Source: Oscillospiraceae bacterium
GTDB lineage: Bacteria > Bacillota > Clostridia > Oscillospirales > Oscillospiraceae
Length of the DNA: 64,000 bases
NCBI GenBank assembly: GCA_015068235.1
Contig: SVKY01000001.1
Span: 69,660 to 133,659 of the forward strand
Direction of reading: 5' to 3'
The notes below the pieces were generated by a model. That model saw nothing but the letters and a program-made list of their open reading frames with translations, was not told the DNA's origin and searched no databases. Position numbers and translations under genes: made by a program. Shown here piece after piece: positions 18,101-28,026 of this stretch; the stretch's first letter is position 1, and every line of letters starts with the position of its first letter.

Positions 18101-19838
18101 TCGGAGTTGTGCCGACCTCACGAGTGAAAACTCGGTTGGATACCGCAGCATTGCCAACGATCTCACCCCAAGTGCATTGACGCTTTTTTAGTTCATCCAA
18201 TCGGCTGATGCTGAAATTCCTGACCTTAAAATCCGAATAAGAGCTCTCAGTTCGCATCAAAATTCCGGTAAAATAGTCAACATCAGCCATCTCAACCACG
18301 AAACGAATGCCCTCGTCCGAGCAAAGCAGGCTTTCGTATGCAAAGTCCTCATCGCTTGCGGGCCAATAGCCATAAAAGTCTTTTGAAAGCTCACGAATGC
18401 TGAGCTCCTCCGTCATCTGCTCCTCGCCCAACACATCCACATATGACAGCTGCAACATAAGATCATCAGGGATATATGCGATTTGCTCTTTATCCGAATA
18501 CAGCTCAATGGTATACTTATCCGCAAGTGCTTGTGGTTGCAGGCTTGCACCCGGTTCATATACCGCCAGGTTTAGCGTGGTCATGTAATCTGCCGTAATC
18601 TCCTCGCCGAAATCTGTCGGTGCTGCGTAGTAGCTGATCGGATCTGCACTGTAGGAATAAAGCGGCAAATCTGCGGAATTATTCTCACGCAAGGCTGCAA
18701 CAGCAACACTCTCCGCAGGATAGACCGCCAATGCGGTAACGTTTGCACTTTCACTTCCCATGATCAGAACTGAATCCATTGGGTGTGCAACAGTTCCGTT
18801 ATACATCGTAACGGCAGTAACACTCTGCATTTGAGGCAGATAGCAATTGAACGCAATGCTCTCCCCCTGCTGCGCCAAGCCGGAAATCTGAATATCGGGA
18901 GAGATCCCCTTTTCAATCAAAGTTCCTATCGTGGCAGTGATCACAGGCACATCAGCACGACAGGTATCGCCATAAATGTCCAAATACTCTATCTGCATGA
19001 CGAGCATTTCACCAAACCCGGCTTGGAGCAGGCTTTCTTTCTGATCATATCCCTGCGTTAAAAGCTCATAGCCGGCGCCATAATAATCGGCAAAGGTCAG
19101 ACGGAAGGTATATTCGTCCGTTTTTTGCGTAGCATCATAAACCGTATCATCGTTAAAAATCAGCTTCTTATCCGCTGTCTCATCTGTGCTCAAATCATAG
19201 CGTGTATTCGCAAGGAGAGAAAAGCTGTTACCGCCGTTGCCATCGATCTCCTCCATAGAAGCGATCAGCTTGCCATCAAAGCGTACGGAATAGTCATTTC
19301 CGTAATACCCGTCCATTTGCAAACCACGAATCTGACCTACACGGTAAATACGCAGCCCCTGTACGAGCCATTCTGAGACTTCTCCCTGGCTTGCTTGACA
19401 TGCAATTTCCAGACCGAGGATCTCTTTCACCTCATACTCCGGCGTAAAGAAGTAAGTATCAGTTTGATAAGGCTGCAGAGCTTGCACTGTTTCAGAAATT
19501 TCTCCAAAACCACTCAAGCCCATATTTTTCAGAATCTGCACACGATTCGTTTCCGCCGTATGCTCTTTTGCCAGAAGAAGACTGTTGTACAATCCGCCGT
19601 TATGAGGCTCTACACTTGACAAATGCTCTTGACCATCCGAAGAAACATAACGCAGCGAAATTTCCTGCACATATTCCCCACCGTTGCTGCCACCTGTAAT
19701 TACGACCGCATAGGTGTTTTCGATATGTTTGGTTGCTTCGGCATTTCCGGGCAGCAAGGTCACAAGCAACAAGGCAATCAACACAACGCTGACACAGCCA
19801 AGTGTCTTCCATATTCTATTGTGCTTAAAAATGCCCAT
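15141..19838 (-). CDS. Giant secreted protein (~1565 aa), signal peptide, Asp-rich C-terminal repeat tail
   Basis: MGIFKHNRIWKTLGCVSVVLIALLLVTLLPGNAEA signal; GGAGG SD 7 nt upstream of ATG 19838; the alternative ATG 19844 overlaps the upstream stop. Confidence 0.82.
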   Translation of the reverse strand: MGIFKHNRIWKTLGCVSVVLIALLLVTLLPGNAEATKHIENTYAVVITGGSNGGEYVQEISLRYVSSDGQEHLSSVEPHNGGLYNSLLLAKEHTAETNRVQILKNMGLSGFGEISETVQALQPYQTDTYFFTPEYEVKEILGLEIACQASQGEVSEWLVQGLRIYRVGQIRGLQMDGYYGNDYSVRFDGKLIASMEEIDGNGGNSFSLLANTRYDLSTDETADKKLIFNDDTVYDATQKTDEYTFRLTFADYYGAGYELLTQGYDQKESLLQAGFGEMLVMQIEYLDIYGDTCRADVPVITATIGTLIEKGISPDIQISGLAQQGESIAFNCYLPQMQSVTAVTMYNGTVAHPMDSVLIMGSESANVTALAVYPAESVAVAALRENNSADLPLYSYSADPISYYAAPTDFGEEITADYMTTLNLAVYEPGASLQPQALADKYTIELYSDKEQIAYIPDDLMLQLSYVDVLGEEQMTEELSIRELSKDFYGYWPASDEDFAYESLLCSDEGIRFVVEMADVDYFTGILMRTESSYSDFKVRNFSISRLDELKKRQCTWGEIVGNAAVSNRVFTREVGTTPIFHMDETFLIEANDYYDLQFVSKSVIETPNLNWSDVCYSMTYEESCSNLGFMHEKEAYTVEVRVHGGATVNDVYGDSGSKNRFYFCLEFENGRSGYVLANGQLGADGFRSGCNESFTIFTNRDYGELKSVRIIPDDIFSGSDPNDKLNVDEIRVCKESNEAIIQEWIIENVGWVGVDYHDENADSTELKQQGRTESELVRSYPVTKRNNAINLEFCISTATSKENTESFKGSILASLDYYDNSGNRRSEEFDLIDAMYRYMNQPEQYLDNAENQANPPIVSDPTWMFRENHTDRFILSLSDVAKLEKLTLRITSYNGNTLSINDVSVSLITSSGILLKNDQNEYFRNHKVEYLCSDSSDASPAYELSLTEKQELTQEIYFTEHNEIKMDDIDNSWIAAISRTPESKYDEVNIFVYPADDIRGEFTLDATVQYTDYLGHVLESEAIGLMRSMDSDGNEMYYLHGVGAAGITTLNKLYLQAQSDASNINAYIDHALVQQVRDGVIISTYYFNCNHKNASEVFAVTPSADATNHVNEQTLMLMFGERTQLANLVPEERDIAVAIRYTIANDTGDREYTSRYVYLTEQDYWSIDAGNYVTLNFYENYVKEVTGIVFSSVGNLSAQVEMACVANYNISSHTGIKEQMDWFSFANALFVGNNPVTMQRTFNQEIQPLTATFVTAEAAESFESGTASAIKMKLCYADSRNAAKEIVINDIRDYVISEGTPFATGSTTQIALLLKDPNELRWVEFDPYDGDSSYFTGWNLAEVQMELGTDGCIQRVNRRVNHYIQEGNSEGFRVNLTNITLSLNARALTDNGGNGISRQLSSATNNDVSLIGISGMKVIFENIKLTNTTQGFSYRVERVVGDEVAADVSSLMNAGGMSGSFNIPENTSGREILYRVTIYSREATGVKVTIHVLVDPVVIEPEPTEEEVRDDLVPNWDDENLDDTYLDDEVLDDTYLDDENLDDTNLNDEWEDELVTETEEYKVP
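15185..15295 (-). repeat. Repeats encoding an (N/V)LDDTYLDDE acidic tail
   Basis: Encodes WDDENLDDTYLDDEVLDDTYLDDENLDDTNLNDEW. Confidence 0.8.
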
Positions 19839-19840
19839 AC

Positions 19841-21799
19841 TCATTCCTCCGCTGTCTGATGATCCTCTGCAAGCGTTTCCCCACTGCACTCTTCCCTTGT
19901 TGCAACATCTTCAGAAATGGCTTCATTTTTTTCCGGTTCCATCGCAACAATGATCTCAGTCATATCGCCTTCTTCGATCATCGGCTCTGCCAAAACGACT
20001 GTCGCCCCTTCGTCCTCCTGCTCTTCTCGGCTAAAGGAGTTGATCACCGCCGAAACATCCTCACTCTTATTTGGCAGCATATCGCCAAAGCCGGAAATGC
20101 CCGTATAAATCCACGGAGCTCCTGCTGCAAGCGATGAAACCGGGATTCCGTGCGCACTCTTTTGAAGCGGATCATAACCGCTGACCTGCGCACCGATAAA
20201 GGCATACATCTGATCAAAATCCATATTGTTCAACCGAATGTCCCTGTGCTTAAATGCTCGTCGAACTGTCTTTTTGATCATCGGAAGCCTTGGTAAGTCG
20301 GATCGATACGCTTTTTTCTGCTTCTCTTCGGTTGCCGGGATATCATATGCGGTAATGTAAGCATTGACCTCCGAAAGTGCTTCGTTCTCAAGCTTCAACG
20401 TCTCCAACAAGGCGCTCAATTCGTCAATCTTTGCCTGCAAATTTGCCTTCTTTGCCTCAGCCTTCGTGTTTACAAGCTGACAATGCAGATCCTGCAAGGA
20501 AATGTTTATTGCCCGAATCGCCTTATCTTGCTCCATCGGTTTGCACTTTACCACACACTTCGTTGACGGGATGGCAAAAACCTCTGCCAGCCACGCATCT
20601 TCTGCAGACACCGGATATGCCACGGTGCGCAGGTTATGCGTAACGATTTGGTTGATCTCAACGTGCTTTGCCCTGATATGAACGGATTGTGGCATTGCCC
20701 ATGCTGCATAATCCCTCTGTTCAATCTGTTCGATCTGCGCTTCGTCAAAATCCAAATAATTGCTGTACTTCAAGAATACCGCAAGCTCCTTGTTGCCCAG
20801 GCGCTTGGCAGGCAATTGCACTTCGTTCAAAAGTTGAATCGCATTAGAAATTTGATTCTCCAGACGGAATCGATCACCATCAAATAGGACAATATAATAG
20901 AACGGTACGATCACGTTATCTTCAAAGCACGGCTCCTGTGCCGATGGAATCCGATCATACAAAATCGAAGCGCAAGCCTGAAGCTCCACCTCTGTCAGCC
21001 GTCCTTCATCAAAGGCAGCTTTTAGGCGCTCCATTCGCCCCTGCTCTCTTTGGATGTAATCCGTATATTTGATTGGTCGTTCCAGCTTAACGATATTGGT
21101 GCAATACTCCGCAGTGAGAGAGCGCAAAAGCTTTCCAAACCCATTTTCGATCATTTGGCTTCGCTGTTCCTTGTTAAAAATCCCAAATTCCACGATCGGA
21201 AGCTCCAAAACTGCGCCATAATACTGATTGGAGTAGACAATGTAATCATCGGAAATATCCGTAAAGGCGCAAAGCTGCTCCACAGGAGTGCACTTCATTT
21301 TATCCTCGGTTGCATGCGGGGCATTCTGAGCCAAACGACTTTCTTCCGCAGCGCGGTGTTGGCGGATCTTCTCCTTCACTTCTTCGGATACATTCGGATC
21401 GGAGAGCAAACGATTCAGTTCTTCCTGACGAAGCGCTTGTTCTTGTGCAGAAGCTGCGTTCTCTTCTTCTGTAAACAATTCACCAAATGCTTTCTTCTTA
21501 CTCTCCTTACGGTCGAGCAAAATCTCATCCGATACATCACGGGCAAAGCGATGGTTCAACACAAAGTGGCGCAGAAAATGCAGTACATAAATGTAATTCG
21601 GCTGCATATCAATACGAATCAAAAGAAGTACCGTTATAACAATCACAGCAAGTATGATGAGGAGCTTCAACGGCAAGGCAGAGATCGCCACAAATACGAT
21701 CATCAAGAAGGCGATCGTACCAATGATCAGATCCGTCAGTGTCATACCCCTGTAGATTTCATTTTTCGATTTCGCTTTATCGGGAATCAATCGTGCCAT
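19841..21799 (-). CDS. PrgI-like N-terminal membrane domain fused to a VirB4-N-terminal-like region; no Walker motifs seen
   Basis: MARLIPDKAKSKNEIYRGMTLTDLIIGTIAF...RIDMQPNYIYVLHFLRHFV (PrgI-like); FKHRDIRLNNMDFDQMYAFIGAQVSGYDPLQKSAHGIPVSSLAAGAPWIY resembles the region before VirB4 Walker A; then an acidic tail and stop. Confidence 0.55.
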   Translation of the reverse strand: MARLIPDKAKSKNEIYRGMTLTDLIIGTIAFLMIVFVAISALPLKLLIILAVIVITVLLLIRIDMQPNYIYVLHFLRHFVLNHRFARDVSDEILLDRKESKKKAFGELFTEEENAASAQEQALRQEELNRLLSDPNVSEEVKEKIRQHRAAEESRLAQNAPHATEDKMKCTPVEQLCAFTDISDDYIVYSNQYYGAVLELPIVEFGIFNKEQRSQMIENGFGKLLRSLTAEYCTNIVKLERPIKYTDYIQREQGRMERLKAAFDEGRLTEVELQACASILYDRIPSAQEPCFEDNVIVPFYYIVLFDGDRFRLENQISNAIQLLNEVQLPAKRLGNKELAVFLKYSNYLDFDEAQIEQIEQRDYAAWAMPQSVHIRAKHVEINQIVTHNLRTVAYPVSAEDAWLAEVFAIPSTKCVVKCKPMEQDKAIRAINISLQDLHCQLVNTKAEAKKANLQAKIDELSALLETLKLENEALSEVNAYITAYDIPATEEKQKKAYRSDLPRLPMIKKTVRRAFKHRDIRLNNMDFDQMYAFIGAQVSGYDPLQKSAHGIPVSSLAAGAPWIYTGISGFGDMLPNKSEDVSAVINSFSREEQEDEGATVVLAEPMIEEGDMTEIIVAMEPEKNEAISEDVATREECSGETLAEDHQTAEE

Positions 21800-21838
21800 A
21801 GCTTCACCACCCGCTGTAAATTTTACTTTCAAAAATTT

Positions 21839-23539
21839 TTACTGTACTTCAACGCTTGAATTTTCATGATCCGTTGCCGAAGCATGAGCGCCCACTAAAA
21901 TGTCAGTGCGCTCAGCATCCATTTTATTTTCGTTATTTGGGGCTACAAATGCCGCCAGATTTATCGCATTGTCAGCAAGTCTCCAAATACCTTTCAGCAA
22001 TGTCTTCCATGCGATAAAGATACGTTCTTTTCTTGTTTTCCCTGTTTCTTTCTTGCTTTTACCATCGGCTTGGAATGCACGGTAGCTTGCATTTTCAGGA
22101 AGCATTGCTGTAATCTTTGCGCTCAGCTTTTCAGCACCCCAAAGCAGCAGTACAATAACCAACGCTTTGAGCAAAGCATTCACAACAGGGTACGCAAACA
22201 GCTGCATTTCAGCGCCAAAAATGATCGGCACGATCATGCAAAGCAGTCGCATCAAAACTACAATCGCAAGCATTGCCAAGCTCTGCTGAACAAATGCGAT
22301 CACCCAGTGCTTCGATCTTGCCTCGCCGTCAAAATAGACACGGGAAATGATCGGAGAAGCCGCCAAGCAAAGCATTAGCATATCAAAAATACGTGCTGCA
22401 CAATGGAATATTATTCTAAGCAAGGACTTCAAAAGCTTCCAGCAAACCAGAAGCAAAACAAGAAAATCAATTGCAGCAACACCAATATCAAAATCCTCAT
22501 TGACGGCATCCAGGTCATAAATACTCTTCTCGCCGTAATAATATGCGCTTCGTAAAGGATCGGCAAATGACGGTGCTGTGTTGTAGTCATCATTCTTCGC
22601 CGCATGCATCGTTGCCATCAGGAACAGCGCACGATCCAAAGATAATCCGGCATGGGTCGTTGTGTACTGTCTCTCATATTTTTCCAAAGGTTTGAATGTT
22701 CCGTTCAAACGCATCAATTCCATGGTTTCCATAATCGCACTTGAAACATTTTCATAATAAACATCAAGCTTCAAATCCTGTGTCAAGCTTGCAGCATTTG
22801 CAATTTTTTGCAATGCCGCCTGCCACGAAGAAACTGCATCACCCTGCGAATCCTGACCGACATAACGGTAATTAAAAACACCCCGATTGGCAAGATACTG
22901 CATGTCAGAACGAATCTCGTTAAAGCAGCTGTTAATATTATAGCGGTTGTCATAAGAAGGATTCAGCGAGTAATTGCCGATCGTATTGAGGACTCGTGCC
23001 ATTGCCGCAAAATCCTCGTCGGAAAATTCGATCGTTCCTTCTTTGTCGGTTTCATCATCTATCGCATAATTGATCTGCTGCATCAAAATCGCCGTAGTAT
23101 TGAGCAATACGGCAACCACAAGACACAAGCTGACCATAATGACCGCAGCCTTACCAAAGCTGCCAAAGATTTCCTTTATCGGACGCTTTTTCTTTTTCCC
23201 ATCACCGGAAGCTCTACGGATCAATGCAGCAATTGCTAGGGACAGAGCAAATACAACGCCAAGGATCGCCATGCTCCAGCAAATCGTTGCAACGGTACCT
23301 CCGGAGAAAAAGATGCTCAGCAAAACATCAAAATCACCATGATACGCCGCCTGGCTCAATCCGGCGATATGCTCGAAAAAGCTGTAGAAAATCTCCACAA
23401 TCCAACAGCATCCGATGCTGATATAATATAGCAGCTTGTAGACCGTTGCATACAATACGGATTGCACACCACTGTCTGCCGAAGATAGCGTTTGAGAAAT
23501 TTTAGGAAGAATGCTGCTAAACCAATTCATCAAATTCAC
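21839..23539 (-). CDS. Polytopic membrane protein, VirB6/TrbL-like
   Basis: Several TM segments; IFDMLMLCLAASPIISRVYFDGEARSKHWVIAFVQQSLAMLAIVVLMRLL resembles Gram-positive VirB6-like proteins. Confidence 0.5.
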   Translation of the reverse strand: MNLMNWFSSILPKISQTLSSADSGVQSVLYATVYKLLYYISIGCCWIVEIFYSFFEHIAGLSQAAYHGDFDVLLSIFFSGGTVATICWSMAILGVVFALSLAIAALIRRASGDGKKKKRPIKEIFGSFGKAAVIMVSLCLVVAVLLNTTAILMQQINYAIDDETDKEGTIEFSDEDFAAMARVLNTIGNYSLNPSYDNRYNINSCFNEIRSDMQYLANRGVFNYRYVGQDSQGDAVSSWQAALQKIANAASLTQDLKLDVYYENVSSAIMETMELMRLNGTFKPLEKYERQYTTTHAGLSLDRALFLMATMHAAKNDDYNTAPSFADPLRSAYYYGEKSIYDLDAVNEDFDIGVAAIDFLVLLLVCWKLLKSLLRIIFHCAARIFDMLMLCLAASPIISRVYFDGEARSKHWVIAFVQQSLAMLAIVVLMRLLCMIVPIIFGAEMQLFAYPVVNALLKALVIVLLLWGAEKLSAKITAMLPENASYRAFQADGKSKKETGKTRKERIFIAWKTLLKGIWRLADNAINLAAFVAPNNENKMDAERTDILVGAHASATDHENSSVEVQ

Positions 23540-23559
23540 CTTGCTTTCGCAAAAATGCC

Positions 23560-24438
23560 TTATCGCACTTTAAGCTTCTTTCTTGCTATGATCACATAAG
23601 CGATCACACCGGCAAACGCCAAAATCAAGAGTGCCAGTGCCAAATAACCAATGGCACTGAAGTAGATCAAAATCGTAAATTGATACGTCGTAACGTTGCC
23701 GGAATCATCTGTAAGCCGGATCAAATATTCTCCGTTAGAAGTTAATATCTCGTTAAAAGGAATTTCTTTGCCGTCTTTCAAGATTTGAACAGAATAGGCA
23801 TCCTTCGCATCGGAAATATCGACCGGACCTTGCGCCGTACCGTCCGAAACGTTCGCAAGCTTCAACTTAGGGCCTGTAAAATCCGTAGTAAAGTTCAGAG
23901 AATAATTCATCCCGGTTCGAATGCAGTGATAAAGGACACGGTAGTCCCCTTCCTCGGTAAAATCAATCCGATCGGAATCAAATGAGATCTGTTGATTGTT
24001 GAGTGTCACCTGCAGGATCTTAAAGCCATCAGGCACAGTATAGCTTATCACGGCATTGGTAACCGTCGGAATGATCGTAAAAGCCAAAATGCGTTTTTCT
24101 GCGCCGCCATCTTCATACATAACGACATATTCGCCCGTATCCTTAATCTGCCGATAGGAATCACTTGCCAAAAGAGTTCCGTCATGATACACCCTCAGCT
24201 TTGCAACGACATCTGCACTGATGCTGACCGTTTTGGTCGTGATCATTCCGTCACAAACACTCGCGCGAACAAGCTCCGCTCCATTCATGTCCGTTCGGTA
24301 AACGAACAGCTGTGTACTTTTCTCATACCATACGCCATCTTCCACCCATGTCAAGGCATTGGCTCCGGCGGCAAAAACCGAGCCAAGCAATGTACACAGG
24401 CATAAGAGCATCGATAATATCCTAATCAAACGTTTCAT
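23560..24438 (-). CDS. Secreted/anchored protein: signal peptide, b-rich ectodomain, C-terminal TM
   Basis: MKRLIRILSMLLCLCTLLGSVFAAGANA ... YFSAIGYLALALLILAFAGVIAYVIIARKKLKVR. Confidence 0.75.
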   Translation of the reverse strand: MKRLIRILSMLLCLCTLLGSVFAAGANALTWVEDGVWYEKSTQLFVYRTDMNGAELVRASVCDGMITTKTVSISADVVAKLRVYHDGTLLASDSYRQIKDTGEYVVMYEDGGAEKRILAFTIIPTVTNAVISYTVPDGFKILQVTLNNQQISFDSDRIDFTEEGDYRVLYHCIRTGMNYSLNFTTDFTGPKLKLANVSDGTAQGPVDISDAKDAYSVQILKDGKEIPFNEILTSNGEYLIRLTDDSGNVTTYQFTILIYFSAIGYLALALLILAFAGVIAYVIIARKKLKVR

Positions 24439-24653
24439 TTAACGATTCCCCACTCGAAATAATGAGATTGCACTTCATGATGCGTAAATATAGTAAGGCT
24501 TATGATAAGTATACACTATATTTTGTGATATGTCTATACCACAAATTATACAATTTTTACGATTGATCGGTGGATGAAATTTCAATACTTGTGTAGTGAA
24601 AGAACGATTGGCAATATAAACCGCAAAAATGGCAAATAAAGTCTGTCATCAAG

Positions 24654-24673
24654 GCTCTGCCACTGCGCAGAGC
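24654..24673. terminator. Hairpin
   Basis: GCTCTGC-N6-GCAGAGC followed by TTGTAAAAAA. Confidence 0.4.
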
Positions 24674-24691
24674 TTGTAAAAAACAAAGCAT

Positions 24692-24721
24692 AACCCAAGA
24701 CATCTTTCGACATCTTGGGTT
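24692..24721 (-). terminator. Intrinsic terminator after lysS
   Basis: AACCCAAGA-N12-TCTTGGGTT stem; the minus-strand 3' side continues into ...TTATGCTTTGTTTTTT. Confidence 0.65.
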
Positions 24722-24731
24722 ATCGTACATA

Positions 24732-26225
24732 TTAATCCATAGGCTTCATCGTGGGGAACAAAATAACCTCACGGATGGTAGAATTATTGGTCAGCAGCAT
24801 AACGCAGCGGTCGATACCGATGCCTAAGCCACCTGTCGGAGGCATACCGTATTCCAGTGCATTGATAAAATCATCATCCATCATGCCGGCTTCCTGGTCG
24901 CCCTTCTCGCGCATTTCAACCTGCTTCTTAAAGCGTTCCTTCTGATCGATCGGGTCGTTCAGCTCGGAGAAGGCATTGCCCATCTCGCTGTGGCAGATGA
25001 AGAGCTCAAAGCGCTCAGTCAAGCGAGGATCAGAGGGACTGCGCTTTGCAAGCGGAGAAACATCAACAGGATGCATCGTGATGAAGGTCGGTTGAATGAG
25101 CTTCTCTTCCACATGGCGGTCAAAGCACTCATACAGGAAGTTGCCCCAGGTATGATCCTTGTCCGCACCGAGCTCCACACCGACAGAACGAGCCAATTCC
25201 TCGGCTTCCGCATCGGTGTCCACTGCCATAAAGTCAATACCAAGATGCTCCTTGACAGCTTCAGCCATGGTCATGCGCTTCCAACCGGGAGTCAGATCGA
25301 GCTGATGACCCATCCATTCCAGCTGATAGGTTCCCAAAATATCCATCGCAGCGGAAGAAAGCAGTTCCTCAAACAGATCCATCATATCATTGAAATCCGC
25401 ATAAGCCTCATAGAGCTCAACCGTTGTGAACTCGGGATTATGTCTGGGATCCATGCCCTCATTGCGGAAAATTCTACCGATTTCATACACACGGTCAATA
25501 CCGCCGACAATCAAGCGCTTCAGATTCAGCTCAGTAGCAATACGCAGGAACATGTCAATACCGAGCGTGTTATGATGCGTAATAAACGGACGAGCCGTAG
25601 CACCACCGGAAATGGTGTTCAAAACAGGAGTTTCAACCTCCATATATCCACGGTTATCCAAGTATCTTCTGACATGGCTGATAAACTTCGAACGAATTTC
25701 AAAATTGCGTCGAACCTCGGGGTTGACAATCAAATCGACATAGCGCTGACGGTAACGGGTTTCGACATTCGTCAAACCGTGGAACTTATCGGGCAGAGGC
25801 AATAAAGATTTTGACAGAAGGATGACCTCGTGCGCTCTGACAGAGATCTCACCTCTCTGCGTGCGGAAAACATCGCCCTTAACACCAACGATATCGCCGA
25901 TATCCAACTTGCGGCATGCTTCAAAATTCGCTTCCTGCATCTCGTCAAACTTGAGATAGATTTGGATTCTGCCGGCGTTGTCCTGCAAGTCGCAGAACAT
26001 CACCTTGCCCATACCTCTTTTCGACATCAAGCGACCTGCAACGGCAACATTTTTGCCCTCCATTGCATCAAAATCGTCTTTAATTTGAGCGCTGTTCGTG
26101 TCAAAAGCAAACTTCGTCTGCTCAAAGGGGTCATTCCCCTCACTTTGCAGCTGCGCAAGCTTCTCACGACGGATTCTTACCTGGTCGACCAGCGAAAGTT
26201 CTTCCTGCGGTACAAACTTAGCCAT
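24732..26225 (-). CDS. lysS: Lysyl-tRNA synthetase (class II)
   Basis: [67 protein letters not shown]. Confidence 0.97.
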   Translation of the reverse strand: MAKFVPQEELSLVDQVRIRREKLAQLQSEGNDPFEQTKFAFDTNSAQIKDDFDAMEGKNVAVAGRLMSKRGMGKVMFCDLQDNAGRIQIYLKFDEMQEANFEACRKLDIGDIVGVKGDVFRTQRGEISVRAHEVILLSKSLLPLPDKFHGLTNVETRYRQRYVDLIVNPEVRRNFEIRSKFISHVRRYLDNRGYMEVETPVLNTISGGATARPFITHHNTLGIDMFLRIATELNLKRLIVGGIDRVYEIGRIFRNEGMDPRHNPEFTTVELYEAYADFNDMMDLFEELLSSAAMDILGTYQLEWMGHQLDLTPGWKRMTMAEAVKEHLGIDFMAVDTDAEAEELARSVGVELGADKDHTWGNFLYECFDRHVEEKLIQPTFITMHPVDVSPLAKRSPSDPRLTERFELFICHSEMGNAFSELNDPIDQKERFKKQVEMREKGDQEAGMMDDDFINALEYGMPPTGGLGIGIDRCVMLLTNNSTIREVILFPTMKPMD

Positions 26226-26237
26226 ATTCCCTCCAAT

Positions 26238-26717
26238 TTATCTCTCTACAGCGAGAATTTCAAAGCGCACCGTTCCGACCGGTGCTTCATATTCAACCTG
26301 ATCACCGACACGCTTGCCGAGCATTGCCTTGCCAAACGGAGAATCATCGGAAATTCTTGCTTCCATAGGGTTTGCCTCCTGAGAGCCGACAATCACATAG
26401 ACATCGGTCTCATCGAATTCCAGATCTCTGACCTTGACGGTACAGCCTAAGCCGACAACCCCCTGCATATCCTCCTCAGCGGTCTCGTCAAAAACGACCG
26501 CATGAGTCAAAATATTCTCAATTTCAGCAATTCTTCCATACAGCTTTGCCTGTTCGTTCTTTGCTTCATCGTATTCACTGTTCTCAGAGAGATCACCGAA
26601 AGAGCGAGCCTCTTTGATCAGCTCCGCAACTTCCTTCTCTCTTGTCGTCTTCAGGTAATTGAGCTCCTGCTCAAGTTCCTTGAGTCTTGCTCTGGTCAGC
26701 TTAAATTCCTTCGCCAT
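26238..26717 (-). CDS. greA: Transcription elongation factor GreA
   Basis: MAKEFKLTRARLKELEQELNYLKTTRE...ARSFGDLSENSEYDEAKNEQ; SPFGKAMLGKRVGDQVEY. Confidence 0.97.
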   Translation of the reverse strand: MAKEFKLTRARLKELEQELNYLKTTREKEVAELIKEARSFGDLSENSEYDEAKNEQAKLYGRIAEIENILTHAVVFDETAEEDMQGVVGLGCTVKVRDLEFDETDVYVIVGSQEANPMEARISDDSPFGKAMLGKRVGDQVEYEAPVGTVRFEILAVER

Positions 26718-26783
26718 GGTATTACCTCCAAAACATTTTGTGCACAATATTATAAAGAATTGCCGTGCATATGTCAAGCATTA

Positions 26784-27962
26784 TTATTTCTTAACTGCTG
26801 AAATCGCAGCGTCTAACTGCGGATCATCTTCCGCACGATCGTAATAAATATCGTAATAGGTTTCATCATCAACTTCAACAACAATATCAGGTGTAACACC
26901 AAGCCCCTCAAGGGTCACACCGTTGGGCGTTTGATAGTGTCCAGTCGAAATGCGCACTGCCGAGCCATCGGAAAGAACGAACGTCTCCTGATAATTCGCT
27001 TTTCCTGTCGTCTGTGTTCCGACGATCGTTGCCCATTTGTATTCCTGAAGTGCAGCCGCAAAAAACTCCGCAGCGGAATAGGAATCCTCATTGATCAAAA
27101 CAGCCATCGGCATTTCGAGGCAATTTTCATCGGATTTATCAACTTCCTCTTTCCCGGTATAATCAACAGAGCGGAATAAAGGTCCTTCCGGCAAAAGATA
27201 ATCAAGCAACGTGACCAATTCATACTTAAAGCCGCCGGGGTTAAAGCGCATATCAAATACAAGGCTCGTTGCGCCTTCCTCCTGCAAGTACTCAATTGCG
27301 GCAATGGTCATAGAAGCAGTATTCTTTGTAAATTGTGCAAGCTTGATATAGCCGACACCATCTTCGAGCAATTCATACTCCAAAACCTGAATATCAATCT
27401 GTTTCCTTGTGATGGTCAGATCAAATGTTTCTCCGTCACGCAGGAAGGTTATGGTAACATCGGTTCCCTCCTCGCCACGAATCATCTTCTTGAGCCCGTC
27501 CATGCCAAGCTCGATCGCATTTTGTCCCTCGACAGCAACGATCATATCGTTGATCTCAACACCTGCCTCCATGGCAGCGCCATTAGGAGTCACATCGATG
27601 ATCGTAAAGCCTTCATCGTCATCGTTTACCAGCTGGACTGTCACACCGATGCCGACATAAGCATTATTATCCTCTTCAAGAGAAGCGGCATACTCGTCAG
27701 CCGTCATATAGCCGCTCCAACGATCTCCGGATGCTGCAACAGCCGCAGCTGCCAAATAATCATCCAAATTCTCGGTTTCATACTCATCCACATAATAAGT
27801 ATCAAACAGATCAATGATCTCATCAACCTTCGATTGATACGAGCCTGTCACCTCCGCAATGGACGGAACAGAAATCGTTTCACGCTCCTGCACCGTCATC
27901 AGGCAACCGCTCAAAGAGATCACAATGGACATCATGAGCAATAATGCAATTATTTTCTTCAT
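26784..27962 (-). CDS. S41 family C-terminal processing peptidase, lipoprotein signal
   Basis: LSGCLMTV lipobox; PDZ region; VLINEDSYSAAEFFAAALQEY..TTGKANYQ. Confidence 0.92.
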   Translation of the reverse strand: MKKIIALLLMMSIVISLSGCLMTVQERETISVPSIAEVTGSYQSKVDEIIDLFDTYYVDEYETENLDDYLAAAAVAASGDRWSGYMTADEYAASLEEDNNAYVGIGVTVQLVNDDDEGFTIIDVTPNGAAMEAGVEINDMIVAVEGQNAIELGMDGLKKMIRGEEGTDVTITFLRDGETFDLTITRKQIDIQVLEYELLEDGVGYIKLAQFTKNTASMTIAAIEYLQEEGATSLVFDMRFNPGGFKYELVTLLDYLLPEGPLFRSVDYTGKEEVDKSDENCLEMPMAVLINEDSYSAAEFFAAALQEYKWATIVGTQTTGKANYQETFVLSDGSAVRISTGHYQTPNGVTLEGLGVTPDIVVEVDDETYYDIYYDRAEDDPQLDAAISAVKK

Positions 27963-28026
27963 AAAATCACTCCATCACATAGAATACGGATACCCAGAGC
28001 CGAAAACGGTCGGCTCTGGGATTTTT

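Noticed and set aside
21050-21859. 269-aa plus-strand ORF antisense to the PrgI/VirB4-like gene
   Set aside because: The minus-strand frame has the SD, TM pattern and operon context; the plus ORF lacks these.
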